A stretch of 6,424 bases of DNA from an uncultured Bordetella sp. (lineage in GTDB: Bacteria; Pseudomonadota; Gammaproteobacteria; Burkholderiales; Burkholderiaceae_B). The stretch is taken from contig CALGFL010000314.1 in the NCBI GenBank assembly GCA_937881145.1, positions 1 through 6,424 of the forward strand. The letters are read 5' to 3'. Positions 1 through 5,633 of the stretch are shown here, one piece after another. The notes under the pieces were generated by a model, which made no database searches, was not told the origin of the DNA, and saw only the letters and a program-made list of their open reading frames with translations. Position 1 is the first letter of the stretch. Each line of letters opens with the position of its first letter. A program made the position numbers and the translations under genes.

Positions 1-974
1 CCATCGGCACCGAAGAGGCCGCCGAGCTGGCGCTGCGCGCCGAGCGCGCTTCGCGCGCGGTCGATCCTCGCATTACCAATACCGACGGGGCGTCCGTAGG
101 CGCCTTCGAAGGCCAGTTCGTCATGGGCAATACGCGCGGTTTCCTGGGCGGCTATCCGTATTCGCGCCACAGCCTGTCGGTGGCGCCCATCGCCGGGCGC
201 GGCGACAAAATGCAGCGCGACTACTGGTACACCTCCGAGCGCGACGCCAAGCTCCTGGCCTCGCCCGAGGCCGTGGGCCGCTATGCCGCCGAGCGCACGC
301 TTTCGCGGCTGTCGGCCCGCCGCATCGCCACCTGCAAGGTGCCGGTGCTGTTCGAAGCCCCGCTGGCCCTGGGCCTGCTGGGCGCTTTCACGCAGGCCAC
401 CAGCGGCGGCGCGCTTTACCGCAAAGCCAGCTTCCTGGTCGACGCGCTGGGCAAGCCGGTGTTCGCCGATCACATCGACGTGGCCGAAGATCCGCACGTG
501 CCGGGCGGCATGGGCAGCTCGCCCTTCGACGACGAGGGCGTGCGCACGCAGGCCCGCCAGGTGGTCGAGGGCGGCAGGCTGGAAGGCTATTTCCTGTCGA
601 CCTATACGGCGCGCAAGCTGGGCATGGTCACCACCGGCAACGCGGGCGGCTCGCACAATCTGTCGCTCACCTCGCGGCTTACGCGCAAGGGCGACGACTT
701 CGAAGCCATGCTGCGCAAGCTGGGCACGGGGCTGCTGGTCACCGAACTGATCGGCCAGGGCGTGAACTACGTCACGGGCGATTATTCGCGCGGCGCCTTC
801 GGCTATTGGGTCAAGAACGGCCGCATCCAGCATGCCGTGCAGGAGATCACCATCGCCGGCAACCTGGCCGACATGTTCCGCGACATCGTCGCGGTGGGCG
901 CGGACACCATTACGCGCGGCACCAAGACCACCGGTTCCATTCTGATCGGGCAGATGTCGATCGCCGGCACCTGA
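1..974 (+). CDS. pmbA: PmbA/TldE, TldD-partner protein of the TldD/PmbA protease family (5' end missing)
   Basis: This is the C-terminal part of PmbA (TldE); the reading frame is open from base 3, giving 323 residues of a family usually near 450, so the start lies outside the window. In the family, TldE pairs with TldD to form a cytoplasmic metalloprotease that trims unfolded peptides, such as the microcin B17 precursor and the CcdA antitoxin in E. coli. The zinc-binding HExxxH motif belongs to TldD and none is seen here, as expected for PmbA. Recognisable family blocks are the segment with YTARKLGMVTTGNAGG (bases about 603-650), the GTGLLVTELIGQGVN block (about 723-770), and the C-terminal segment containing GAFGYWVKNGRI and EITIAGNLADMFRDI. 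The stop is TGA at 972-974. No intrinsic terminator follows, so transcription may run into the next gene 57 nt downstream. I am confident of the family; the PmbA rather than TldD assignment rests on these blocks. Confidence 0.93.
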   Translation, partial: IGTEEAAELALRAERASRAVDPRITNTDGASVGAFEGQFVMGNTRGFLGGYPYSRHSLSVAPIAGRGDKMQRDYWYTSERDAKLLASPEAVGRYAAERTLSRLSARRIATCKVPVLFEAPLALGLLGAFTQATSGGALYRKASFLVDALGKPVFADHIDVAEDPHVPGGMGSSPFDDEGVRTQARQVVEGGRLEGYFLSTYTARKLGMVTTGNAGGSHNLSLTSRLTRKGDDFEAMLRKLGTGLLVTELIGQGVNYVTGDYSRGAFGYWVKNGRIQHAVQEITIAGNLADMFRDIVAVGADTITRGTKTTGSILIGQMSIAGT

Positions 975-1031
975 TCTGTCTCTCATCCGTCCTTCGGGCC
1001 ATCCAGCAACACGCTTCGGGAGATCAAAATC

Positions 1032-2132
1032 ATGCAACGTCGATCCTTCTTGAAGGGAGCTGGCCTGGGAGCCGCGGCGGGCGGCGCCGTTCTGGCCGCG
1101 CCGACCCTGGCGGCCGATTCGCCGTCTTTCAAATGGCGCCTGGCCTCGGCCTTTACCGAGCAGCAGAACGTGCTGTACGGCGCGGCTGGCGTATTTGCGC
1201 AATATGTATCCGACGCCACCGACGGCCGCTTCGTCATCCAGCCCGCGCCGGCCGGCGAGAATGCGCCGGCCTCGGGGGTGCTCGAAACCGTGCAGAAGGG
1301 CCAGGCCGAAATGGGCCATGCCGTCTCTTCCTTGTATGAAAGCGTCAATCCGGCGTTCTGCTTCGACGCGGCCGTGCCTTTCGGCCTGACGACCCGGCAG
1401 ATGAACGCATGGATGTTCGAGGGCGACGGGCTCTCGCTTACGCGTGACCTCTTCAGGGACCATGGCATCGTCAATTTTCCCTTGGGCAATACCGGCGCGC
1501 GCATGGGCGGCTGGTACAAGAACGAGATCAGGTCGATCGAGGCGTTCAAGGGCCTGAAGATCCAGGCCCAGGGGCTGCTCGGGACGCTGCTGGCCGCCAT
1601 GGGCGCGGCGCCGCAAGCGCCGGCCGCCGACGCGCAGGCGGCGCTCGCCGCCGGCGCGCTCGATGCCGTCCTGGGCGCCGGCACGCCTTATGACGACGAC
1701 AAGCAGGGCGCGCCCAAATCGGCCAATTTCTACTACTACCCGGGCTGGTGGGCGGGCAGCACGCAGGCCTCGCTGTACATCGGCGCCAAGGCCTGGGGCA
1801 GCCTGCCCAAGACCTATCAGACCATCGTCAAGGCGGCCAGCTGCGCGGTGCATCTGGACGTGACCGCGCGCTACGACGCCCGCAACGCCGTGGCCCTGCG
1901 CCGCCTGGTGGCGGGCGGGGCGCAGTTGCGCGCCTTCCCGCGCTCGGTGCTGGACGCCGCCTGGGACGCGGCGGCGGCCTGGTATGCCGACAGGTCGGGC
2001 AAGGATCCCAAGTTCAAGGCGATCCACGACAGCTACATGGCCTCGCGCGGCGATCTCGTGTCCTGGTTCAAGGTGGGCGAGGGCGCCTACGAGCAATACC
2101 TGTCCTCGACGCTGGTGTTCAAGCCGAGTTGA
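1032..2132 (+). CDS. TRAP transporter DctP/TakP-type periplasmic solute receptor, Tat-exported, orphan with altered ligand pocket
   Basis: A 366-residue solute-binding protein of the TRAP (tripartite ATP-independent periplasmic) family, the usual length for the TakP-like branch. The N-terminus carries a Tat signal (RRSFLK at residues 3-8, a glycine/alanine-rich hydrophobic stretch, then an A-x-A type site ending near residue 27-28), so it should be exported folded to the periplasm. Family landmarks are AVPFGLT (114-120), GNTGARMGGWYKNEI (152-166), PYDDDK (219-224) and YYYPGWWAG (234-242). These match the Rhodobacter 2-oxoacid receptor TakP closely, as I recall it. Two pocket features differ. 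The arginine normally found in the GLKxR motif is Gln178 (GLKIQ). The Glu-Trp that precedes the GPYDD motif is absent, replaced by LGAGT (214-218) with one inserted residue. No dctQ/dctM genes are in the window. The start is supported by GGGAG 8-9 nt upstream. The substrate cannot be predicted; binding of a 2-oxoacid should not be assumed. Confidence 0.88.
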   Translation: MQRRSFLKGAGLGAAAGGAVLAAPTLAADSPSFKWRLASAFTEQQNVLYGAAGVFAQYVSDATDGRFVIQPAPAGENAPASGVLETVQKGQAEMGHAVSSLYESVNPAFCFDAAVPFGLTTRQMNAWMFEGDGLSLTRDLFRDHGIVNFPLGNTGARMGGWYKNEIRSIEAFKGLKIQAQGLLGTLLAAMGAAPQAPAADAQAALAAGALDAVLGAGTPYDDDKQGAPKSANFYYYPGWWAGSTQASLYIGAKAWGSLPKTYQTIVKAASCAVHLDVTARYDARNAVALRRLVAGGAQLRAFPRSVLDAAWDAAAAWYADRSGKDPKFKAIHDSYMASRGDLVSWFKVGEGAYEQYLSSTLVFKPS

Positions 2133-2135
2133 GGC

Positions 2136-2163
2136 TCCGTCCGGGGTAGTCGGCCCGGACGGA
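2136..2163 (+). terminator. Hairpin after the TRAP receptor gene, probable terminator
   Basis: A perfect 10-bp inverted repeat (TCCGTCCGGG / CCCGGACGGA) with an 8-nt loop begins four bases after the TGA stop. Two more G-C pairs are possible across a one-base bulge. The downstream T-tract is poor (CCGTCTTTG), so termination may be partial or need help. It separates the receptor gene from the promoter of rplM about 30 nt later. Confidence 0.55.
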
Positions 2164-2191
2164 CCGTCTTTGCCCCCTTACGACTCGCGGT

Positions 2192-2220
2192 TTGCGCAAA
2201 AAATGCTCAGATGCTATAGT
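2192..2220 (+). promoter_or_regulatory. Sigma-70-type promoter of the rplM-rpsI operon
   Basis: TTGCGC (2192-2197) and TATAGT (2215-2220) are separated by exactly 17 nt, and the -10 box is preceded by TGC, giving an extended -10. This is a good fit for a strong housekeeping promoter, with transcription expected to begin near 2226-2228. That would leave a 5' leader of about 115 nt before the L13 start codon. It is the only convincing promoter between the hairpin after the TRAP gene and rplM. Confidence 0.68.
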
Positions 2221-2291
2221 CGTGGGCTCTTTCCCATCTTTCAAGCACGGGCGGGTAATAACGCTTAGGCCGGAGATCGAGGGGAGAAAAC

Positions 2292-2317
2292 CCGGCGGCA
2301 GGCCATTCTGCCTTCGG
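2292..2317 (+). promoter_or_regulatory. Stem-loop in the rplM leader, candidate L13 autoregulatory site
   Basis: The leader RNA can fold GGCAG (2297-2301) with CTGCC (2308-2312) around a 6-nt loop. The stem extends through one C-T mismatch to CCGG/TCGG (2292-2295 with 2314-2317, including one G-U pair). The structure ends 25 nt before the L13 start codon, close to the ribosome-binding site. In E. coli, L13 is reported to repress its own rplM-rpsI mRNA through the leader. Whether this hairpin plays that part here is inferred from position only, with no sequence match to the E. coli site claimed. Confidence 0.4.
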
Positions 2318-2332
2318 AACAATGGAAATCTT

Positions 2333-2337
2333 AGGAA
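2333..2337 (+). promoter_or_regulatory. Ribosome-binding site that fixes the rplM start
   Basis: AGGAA lies 5-6 nt before the ATG at 2343. An in-frame ATG at 2322 would add seven residues, but it has no purine-rich site at a suitable distance and would place this site inside the coding region. L13 proteins normally begin MKTF, matching the 2343 start. Confidence 0.8.
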
Positions 2338-2342
2338 CCATC

Positions 2343-2771
2343 ATGAAGACCTTTGTGGCCAAGCCGCATGAAGTCCAACGTGACTGGTTTGTGATCGACG
2401 CCAAGGGCAAAGTCCTCGGTCGTGTGGCCAGCGAAGTCGCACGCCGTCTGCGTGGCAAGCACAAACCCGAATTCACGCCGCACGTTGACACCGGTGATTA
2501 CATCATCATCGTCAACGCCGCCGATATCGTCGTTACCGGCAACAAGACGGAAGACAAGAAGTACTTCCGCCACACCACGTACCCGGGCGGTATCCGCGAA
2601 ACCAATTTCCGGAAGATGCAAGAGCGTTTTCCTGGCCGCGCCATCCAGAAGGCCGTCAAGGGCATGCTGCCCAAGGGTCCCCTGGGCTACGCGATGATCA
2701 AGAAGCTGAAGGTGTATGCCGGTGCCGAGCATCCGCATACCGCGCAGCAGCCCAAGCCGCTGGAAATCTAA
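2343..2771 (+). CDS. rplM: 50S ribosomal protein L13
   Basis: A 142-residue protein with the full L13 fold: N-terminus MKTFVAK, the [16 protein letters not shown] segment (residues 24-39), the [13 protein letters not shown] block (73-85) and the [12 protein letters not shown] signature (104-115). L13 is an early-assembling large-subunit protein that binds 23S rRNA. Length and motifs are those of a normal bacterial L13, with nothing missing. It is the first gene of a two-gene operon with rpsI; the intergenic gap is 9 nt, and the S9 ribosome-binding site overlaps the L13 stop codon. Expression probably comes from the promoter at 2192-2220, and the leader stem-loop may carry feedback control. 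The start at 2343 is preferred over the in-frame ATG at 2322 because of the ribosome-binding site and family N-termini. Confidence 0.98.
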   Translation: MKTFVAKPHEVQRDWFVIDAKGKVLGRVASEVARRLRGKHKPEFTPHVDTGDYIIIVNAADIVVTGNKTEDKKYFRHTTYPGGIRETNFRKMQERFPGRAIQKAVKGMLPKGPLGYAMIKKLKVYAGAEHPHTAQQPKPLEI

Positions 2772-2780
2772 GGAAACGCC

Positions 2781-3173
2781 ATGATCGGTAACTGGAACTA
2801 CGGAACCGGCCGTCGCAAGACCTCGGTGGCTCGCGTTTTCATCAAGAAGGGCACGGGCAACATCATCGTCAACGGCAAGCCCGTCGACGAATTCTTCGCC
2901 CGCGAAACCGGCCGCATGATCGTGCGCCAGCCGCTCGAACTGACGGGCATGGTCGAAGCCTTCGACATCAAGGTCAACGTGCACGGCGGCGGCGAAACCG
3001 GCCAAGCCGGCGCCATCCGCCACGGCATCACCCGCGCCCTGATCGACTACGACGCGGCGCTCAAGCCCTCGCTGTCGCAAGCCGGCTTCGTCACCCGCGA
3101 TGCCCGCGAAGTCGAACGCAAGAAGGTCGGTCTGCGCAAGGCCCGCCGTCGGAAGCAGTTCAGCAAGCGTTAA
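2781..3173 (+). CDS. rpsI: 30S ribosomal protein S9
   Basis: A 130-residue S9, the standard bacterial length. It begins with the [14 protein letters not shown] block (residues 7-20), carries the S9 signature [19 protein letters not shown] (69-87), and ends in the conserved basic tail [11 protein letters not shown], which in known ribosomes reaches toward the P-site tRNA in the small subunit. AAGGAAA overlaps the rplM stop at a good distance from the ATG, so translation of the two genes is likely linked. A strong terminator lies 14 nt after the stop, ending the operon here. Confidence 0.98.
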   Translation: MIGNWNYGTGRRKTSVARVFIKKGTGNIIVNGKPVDEFFARETGRMIVRQPLELTGMVEAFDIKVNVHGGGETGQAGAIRHGITRALIDYDAALKPSLSQAGFVTRDAREVERKKVGLRKARRRKQFSKR

Positions 3174-3187
3174 TCGCCTGCTGCGCC

Positions 3188-3223
3188 AAAAAAGCCGCCC
3201 TGTTCGCAGAGGCGGCTTTTTTT
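3188..3223. terminator. Strong bidirectional intrinsic terminator shared by rpsI and the convergent regulator gene
   Basis: A6, then GCCGCC (3194-3199) paired with GGCGGC (3211-3216), then T7. Inside, CTG (3200-3202) pairs with CAG (3207-3209) around a TTCG tetraloop, leaving one bulged A. The T7 tract serves the plus-strand rplM-rpsI mRNA. The A6 tract reads as T6 on the minus strand, where it can stop transcription of the MocR-type gene whose stop codon is at 3257. Confidence 0.92.
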
Positions 3224-3256
3224 CGCCCGTGCCGCCAGGCGGTTCAGGCACCGGGT

Positions 3257-4723
3257 TCAGGTACGCAAGGCGGCGTGGATCGCCTGTTTCATGGTTCTTG
3301 CCGCCGCGTCCATGGTTTCGGCGGGAACCGCGCCGTAGCCGAGCATCAGCCCGTTGTAGGTCTCTTCGCTTTCGGGCAGGCAAAGCTGCGACAGCGGCCG
3401 CAGCACCAGTGCGCGCTCGCGCCCCGCGCGGCTGACCTCGGTGTCCGCCGCCGGCACATCCAGCCGCGCGGACAGGTGCATTCCGCCGCCTGCGCCAGAA
3501 ACCGTCAGCAGGTCCCGCAGGTGCCGCTCCAGCGCCTCTTGCAGCGCGTCGCGCCGCTGGACGTAGAGCCGCCGCATGCGCGCCAGGTGCCGCGTGAAAT
3601 GCCCGGCTTCGATGAAGTCCGCCAGCGCCTGCTGATCGGCCGCCCGTCCGCGCAGCATCAGCGCCCCGGCGGCTCGGCGCAGCACCGGCGTGAGCGCGGG
3701 CGGCACTACCATGAAGCCGATCCGCAGGGCGGGAAACATCACCTTGCTGAAGGTGCCCAGATAGATCACCGGCGCATCCTCGGCCAGGCCCTGCAGGGCC
3801 GACAGCGGCGCGCCCTGGCGGCGAAATTCGCTGTCGTAGTCGTCCTCGATGATCCAGGCGCCGGCGGTCCGCGCCTGGGCCACCAGGGCCAGGCGCCGCT
3901 CCAGGCTCATCACGGCGCCGAGCGGGTATTGGTGCGAGGGGGTGATGTAGATGAGCTTGGGCGGCGTATCGCGCCAGTGCCGCGGTTGCGGCGCAAGGCC
4001 GTCGGCGTCGACCGGAATCGGCGTGAGCCGCAGGTCGGCGGCGAGGAAGGCATTGCGGGCGCCGTTGTAGCCGGGGTTCTCGACCCAGACGGTGTCGCCG
4101 GCATCGGCCAGCGCATGGGCGCACAGGCCCAGGCCGCTTTGCGTGCCGTGTGTGACGAAGACCTGCTCGGCGTCGCAGCGCACGCCGCGCGAAACGCGCA
4201 GGTACTCCGCGATGACCCGGCGCAGCGCCGCGTTGCTGGAGGTGGGCGCGTATCCGAGCTGGGCGGAACCGGTACTGCGCCAGGCGCGTTCGATGCAGCG
4301 CCGCCATTGCGCGAGCGGAAATTCATCGAGCGCCGGCGTGCCCGGCAGAAAAGGCAGGGGATCGTCCATGCCCTTGCCCGGGCGGTTGAGATGCGTCACG
4401 CGGCGCGACAGCGCCGGCATTTCTGCGGGCGCGGCGGCCGGCGTTTGCGTGAGGCCCACCCGCGCCACGACCGTGCCTTGCCGCGTGCCGCGCACGAAGC
4501 CTTCGGAGGCCAGACGCTCGTAGGCGTAAAGCACCGAGTTGCGCGCCATGCCCAACTCTTCGGACATCAGGCGCGACGACAGCAGGCGCGTGCCTTCTTC
4601 GATCTTGCCGCTCAGTATGGCCGCGCGCAGGCTGGCATACAGGCGATTCTGCCGCGGCATCCGCGCGTAGGCCTGCGGCCCGATCTGGCGCCGGAACGTC
4701 GCAAGCAGCATTTCATAGTCCAT
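3257..4723 (-). CDS. MocR/PdxR-family transcriptional regulator (GntR-type winged helix fused to a PLP aminotransferase-like domain)
   Basis: A 488-residue MocR-type regulator. Residues about 24-85 form a GntR winged helix (LYASLRAAILSG, then SSRLMSEELGMARNSVLYAY as the DNA-binding helices, and GFVRGTRQGTVV as the wing). After a linker of about 35 residues, residues about 125-488 resemble a fold-type I aminotransferase: YAPTSSNAALR (158-168), ENPGYNGARN (215-224), TPSHQYPLG (261-269), EDDYDSEF (293-300) and GTFSKVMFPALRIGF (323-337). Lys327 is the expected PLP-binding lysine and Asp295 a likely contact to the pyridine ring. In this family PLP, or a PLP adduct with an amino compound, is the effector. 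The gene is divergent from a flavoprotein of the PNPOx-like family, a common pairing that points to a PdxR-like role in vitamin B6 balance. GGAG lies 5 nt before the ATG. PdxR rather than another MocR subtype is an inference from context. Confidence 0.9.
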   Translation of the reverse strand: MDYEMLLATFRRQIGPQAYARMPRQNRLYASLRAAILSGKIEEGTRLLSSRLMSEELGMARNSVLYAYERLASEGFVRGTRQGTVVARVGLTQTPAAAPAEMPALSRRVTHLNRPGKGMDDPLPFLPGTPALDEFPLAQWRRCIERAWRSTGSAQLGYAPTSSNAALRRVIAEYLRVSRGVRCDAEQVFVTHGTQSGLGLCAHALADAGDTVWVENPGYNGARNAFLAADLRLTPIPVDADGLAPQPRHWRDTPPKLIYITPSHQYPLGAVMSLERRLALVAQARTAGAWIIEDDYDSEFRRQGAPLSALQGLAEDAPVIYLGTFSKVMFPALRIGFMVVPPALTPVLRRAAGALMLRGRAADQQALADFIEAGHFTRHLARMRRLYVQRRDALQEALERHLRDLLTVSGAGGGMHLSARLDVPAADTEVSRAGRERALVLRPLSQLCLPESEETYNGLMLGYGAVPAETMDAAARTMKQAIHAALRT

Positions 4724-4733
4724 CGTGGCTCCA
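4723..4733 (+). promoter_or_regulatory. Half-site over the regulator's start and ribosome-binding site
   Basis: TCGTGGCTCCA matches 9 of 11 bases of the half-site at 4747-4757, in the same orientation and offset by 24 nt. It covers the GGAG ribosome-binding site and first base of the MocR-type gene (read on the minus strand), so a protein bound here could hinder expression of the regulator. Occupancy is inferred. Confidence 0.4.
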
Positions 4734-4746
4734 TGAATATTGTGCT

Positions 4747-4772
4747 TCGTGGGTCTACAAATAGTGCCACGA
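4747..4772. promoter_or_regulatory. Inverted-repeat operator candidate for the MocR-type regulator
   Basis: TCGTGGGTCTA (4747-4757) and TAGTGCCACGA (4762-4772) form an imperfect inverted repeat with 9 of 11 positions complementary around a CAAA centre. The GTGGnTCTA core resembles the motif I recall for PdxR in Corynebacterium (AAAGTGGW followed by CTA, with an optional T). The site lies midway between the divergent genes and includes a possible -35 box for the flavoprotein gene, which suits either repression or activation. Binding is inferred from position and symmetry. Confidence 0.5.
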
Positions 4773-4784
4773 TTTTCTTATCTT
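4756..4784 (+). promoter_or_regulatory. Possible promoter of the flavoprotein gene
   Basis: TACAAA (4756-4761) and TATCTT (4779-4784) are 17 nt apart, a weak sigma-70 match that would need an activator. Its -35 part sits inside the inverted repeat described at 4747-4772. Transcription would start about 30 nt before the ATG. I see no better promoter in the divergent gap. Confidence 0.3.
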
Positions 4785-4819
4785 GGACGTGTTCATCGTT
4801 GTTTACAAGGAGCCCCGCA

Positions 4820-5503
4820 ATGACCACGTCCGAAGCCGCGCCGTCTTCCGCCCGCACACGCGTGCGCCGCGTTCCCAATCGTGCCTACTACGACCGCGCC
4901 ACGCTGCACGCCATCATCGACTCGGCGTACCTCTGCCACCTGGCCTTTGCCGACGAGCATGGCGTGCACTGCATTCCCACCGCGTGCTGGCGCGAGGGCG
5001 ATCACCTGTACATCCACGGCTCCAACGGCAGCCGCATGCTCAAGCTCGCCGCCGCCGGCGCGCAGGTCTGCGTGACCGTCACGCATCTGGACGGGCTGGT
5101 GCTGGCGCGCTCGGCTTTCCATCACTCGATGAACTACCGGTCCGCGGTCGTCTACGGCGCGTTCGAGCTGGTGCAGGGCCAAGCCAAGGCCGCGGCGATG
5201 GATGCGTTCGTGGAATTCGTCGCGCCGGGTCGCTCGCGCGAAGTGCGCCCCGGCGACGCCAGCGAGCTTGCCGCGACCACGGTGCTGCGCATCGCGCTCG
5301 ACGAAGCCGCGTCCAAGATCCGCGTCGGCGGCCCGAAGGACGACGAGACCGACATGGCCCGGCCGGTCTGGGCCGGCGTGCTGCCCCTGGCGCTGCAGCC
5401 GCTGCCCCCCGTGGCCGAATCCGCCGTCATGGACGAGCCCGACTATGTGCAGCGCTGGCAGAAGTCCGCGCGCCGGTCCGATCTGGCGCTGGCTGCGCCA
5501 TGA
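4820..5503 (+). CDS. Pyridoxamine 5'-phosphate oxidase-like flavin-binding protein (split-barrel family)
   Basis: A 227-residue protein of the PNPOx-like FMN-binding split-barrel group (Pyridox_ox_2/NimA-like flavin-nucleotide-binding proteins). Typical blocks are RVRRVPNRAYYDRATLH (residues 14-30), CIPTACWREGDHLYIHGSNG (51-70) with SRMLKL following, DGLVLARSAFHHSMNYRS (91-108) and PVWAGVLPL (182-190). These proteins bind a flavin, but the substrate is usually unknown, and true PdxH activity should not be assumed. The ATG at 4820 is chosen because AAGGAG (4807-4812) precedes it by 7 nt. The open frame continues far upstream, but only as an antisense shadow of the regulator gene. It is divergent from a MocR/PdxR-type gene, which probably controls it and suggests a link to B6 vitamers or amino compounds. 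No T-tract terminator directly follows the stop; the next candidate is at 5634-5671. Confidence 0.88.
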   Translation: MTTSEAAPSSARTRVRRVPNRAYYDRATLHAIIDSAYLCHLAFADEHGVHCIPTACWREGDHLYIHGSNGSRMLKLAAAGAQVCVTVTHLDGLVLARSAFHHSMNYRSAVVYGAFELVQGQAKAAAMDAFVEFVAPGRSREVRPGDASELAATTVLRIALDEAASKIRVGGPKDDETDMARPVWAGVLPLALQPLPPVAESAVMDEPDYVQRWQKSARRSDLALAAP

Positions 5504-5620
5504 CCCGCGCCGCCGGCGTGCCCGGCATGGCCTGTTCCGCCCTGGCGCTGGGCGAGGGGATCAGCCTGTCGCTCCTGGGGGCGATGGGCCTGATTCTCGG
5601 GGGGATGGGCGAGGGGGCGA

Positions 5621-5626
5621 TAAAAT
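5621..5626 (+). promoter_or_regulatory. Candidate -10 box of the argC promoter
   Basis: TAAAAT matches the sigma-70 -10 consensus at 5 of 6 positions and lies 60 nt before the argC ATG. No good -35 box exists at the proper distance, because the upstream 40 nt are dominated by G-runs. The promoter is therefore either weak, activator-dependent, or not real. If real, the mRNA would start near 5633, at the base of the hairpin described at 5634-5671. Confidence 0.4.
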
Positions 5627-5633
5627 AGCTTTT

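Noticed and set aside
975..1031. Possible promoter or terminator between pmbA and the TRAP receptor gene
   Set aside because: No -10/-35 pair at proper spacing and no stem with a T-tract. Only the ribosome-binding site of the downstream gene is visible.
983..1684. A 233-codon minus-strand open frame opposite the TRAP receptor gene
   Set aside because: It is an antisense shadow: the plus-strand protein has a Tat signal, family motifs and a ribosome-binding site, while this frame has alanine/proline-rich composition and no recognisable domain.
3232..3242. CCGCC-A-GGCGG palindrome after the shared terminator
   Set aside because: A one-base loop cannot close a hairpin, and short GC palindromes are expected at this base composition.
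2331..4307. A 658-codon open frame on the minus strand across rplM, rpsI and part of the regulator gene
   Set aside because: It runs antisense to two certain ribosomal protein genes and in another frame of the regulator, crosses the strong terminator, and has a low-complexity Arg/Ala/Gly composition typical of frames in GC-rich DNA.
4722..4773. Perfect 8-bp inverted repeat ATCGTGGC / GCCACGAT with a 36-nt gap as an RNA hairpin
   Set aside because: The loop is long and the arms are better explained as copies of the regulator half-site.
3275..4819. Upstream extension of the flavoprotein frame (742 codons in total)
   Set aside because: The extension lies opposite the MocR-type gene and has no family resemblance. 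The AAGGAG site and family N-terminus place the true start at 4820.
4783..5499. A long plus-strand frame overlapping the flavoprotein gene in another frame
   Set aside because: Its Arg/Ala/Gly-rich translation is a frame shadow. Only the part after 5500, which does not overlap the gene, was kept as a low-interest observation.
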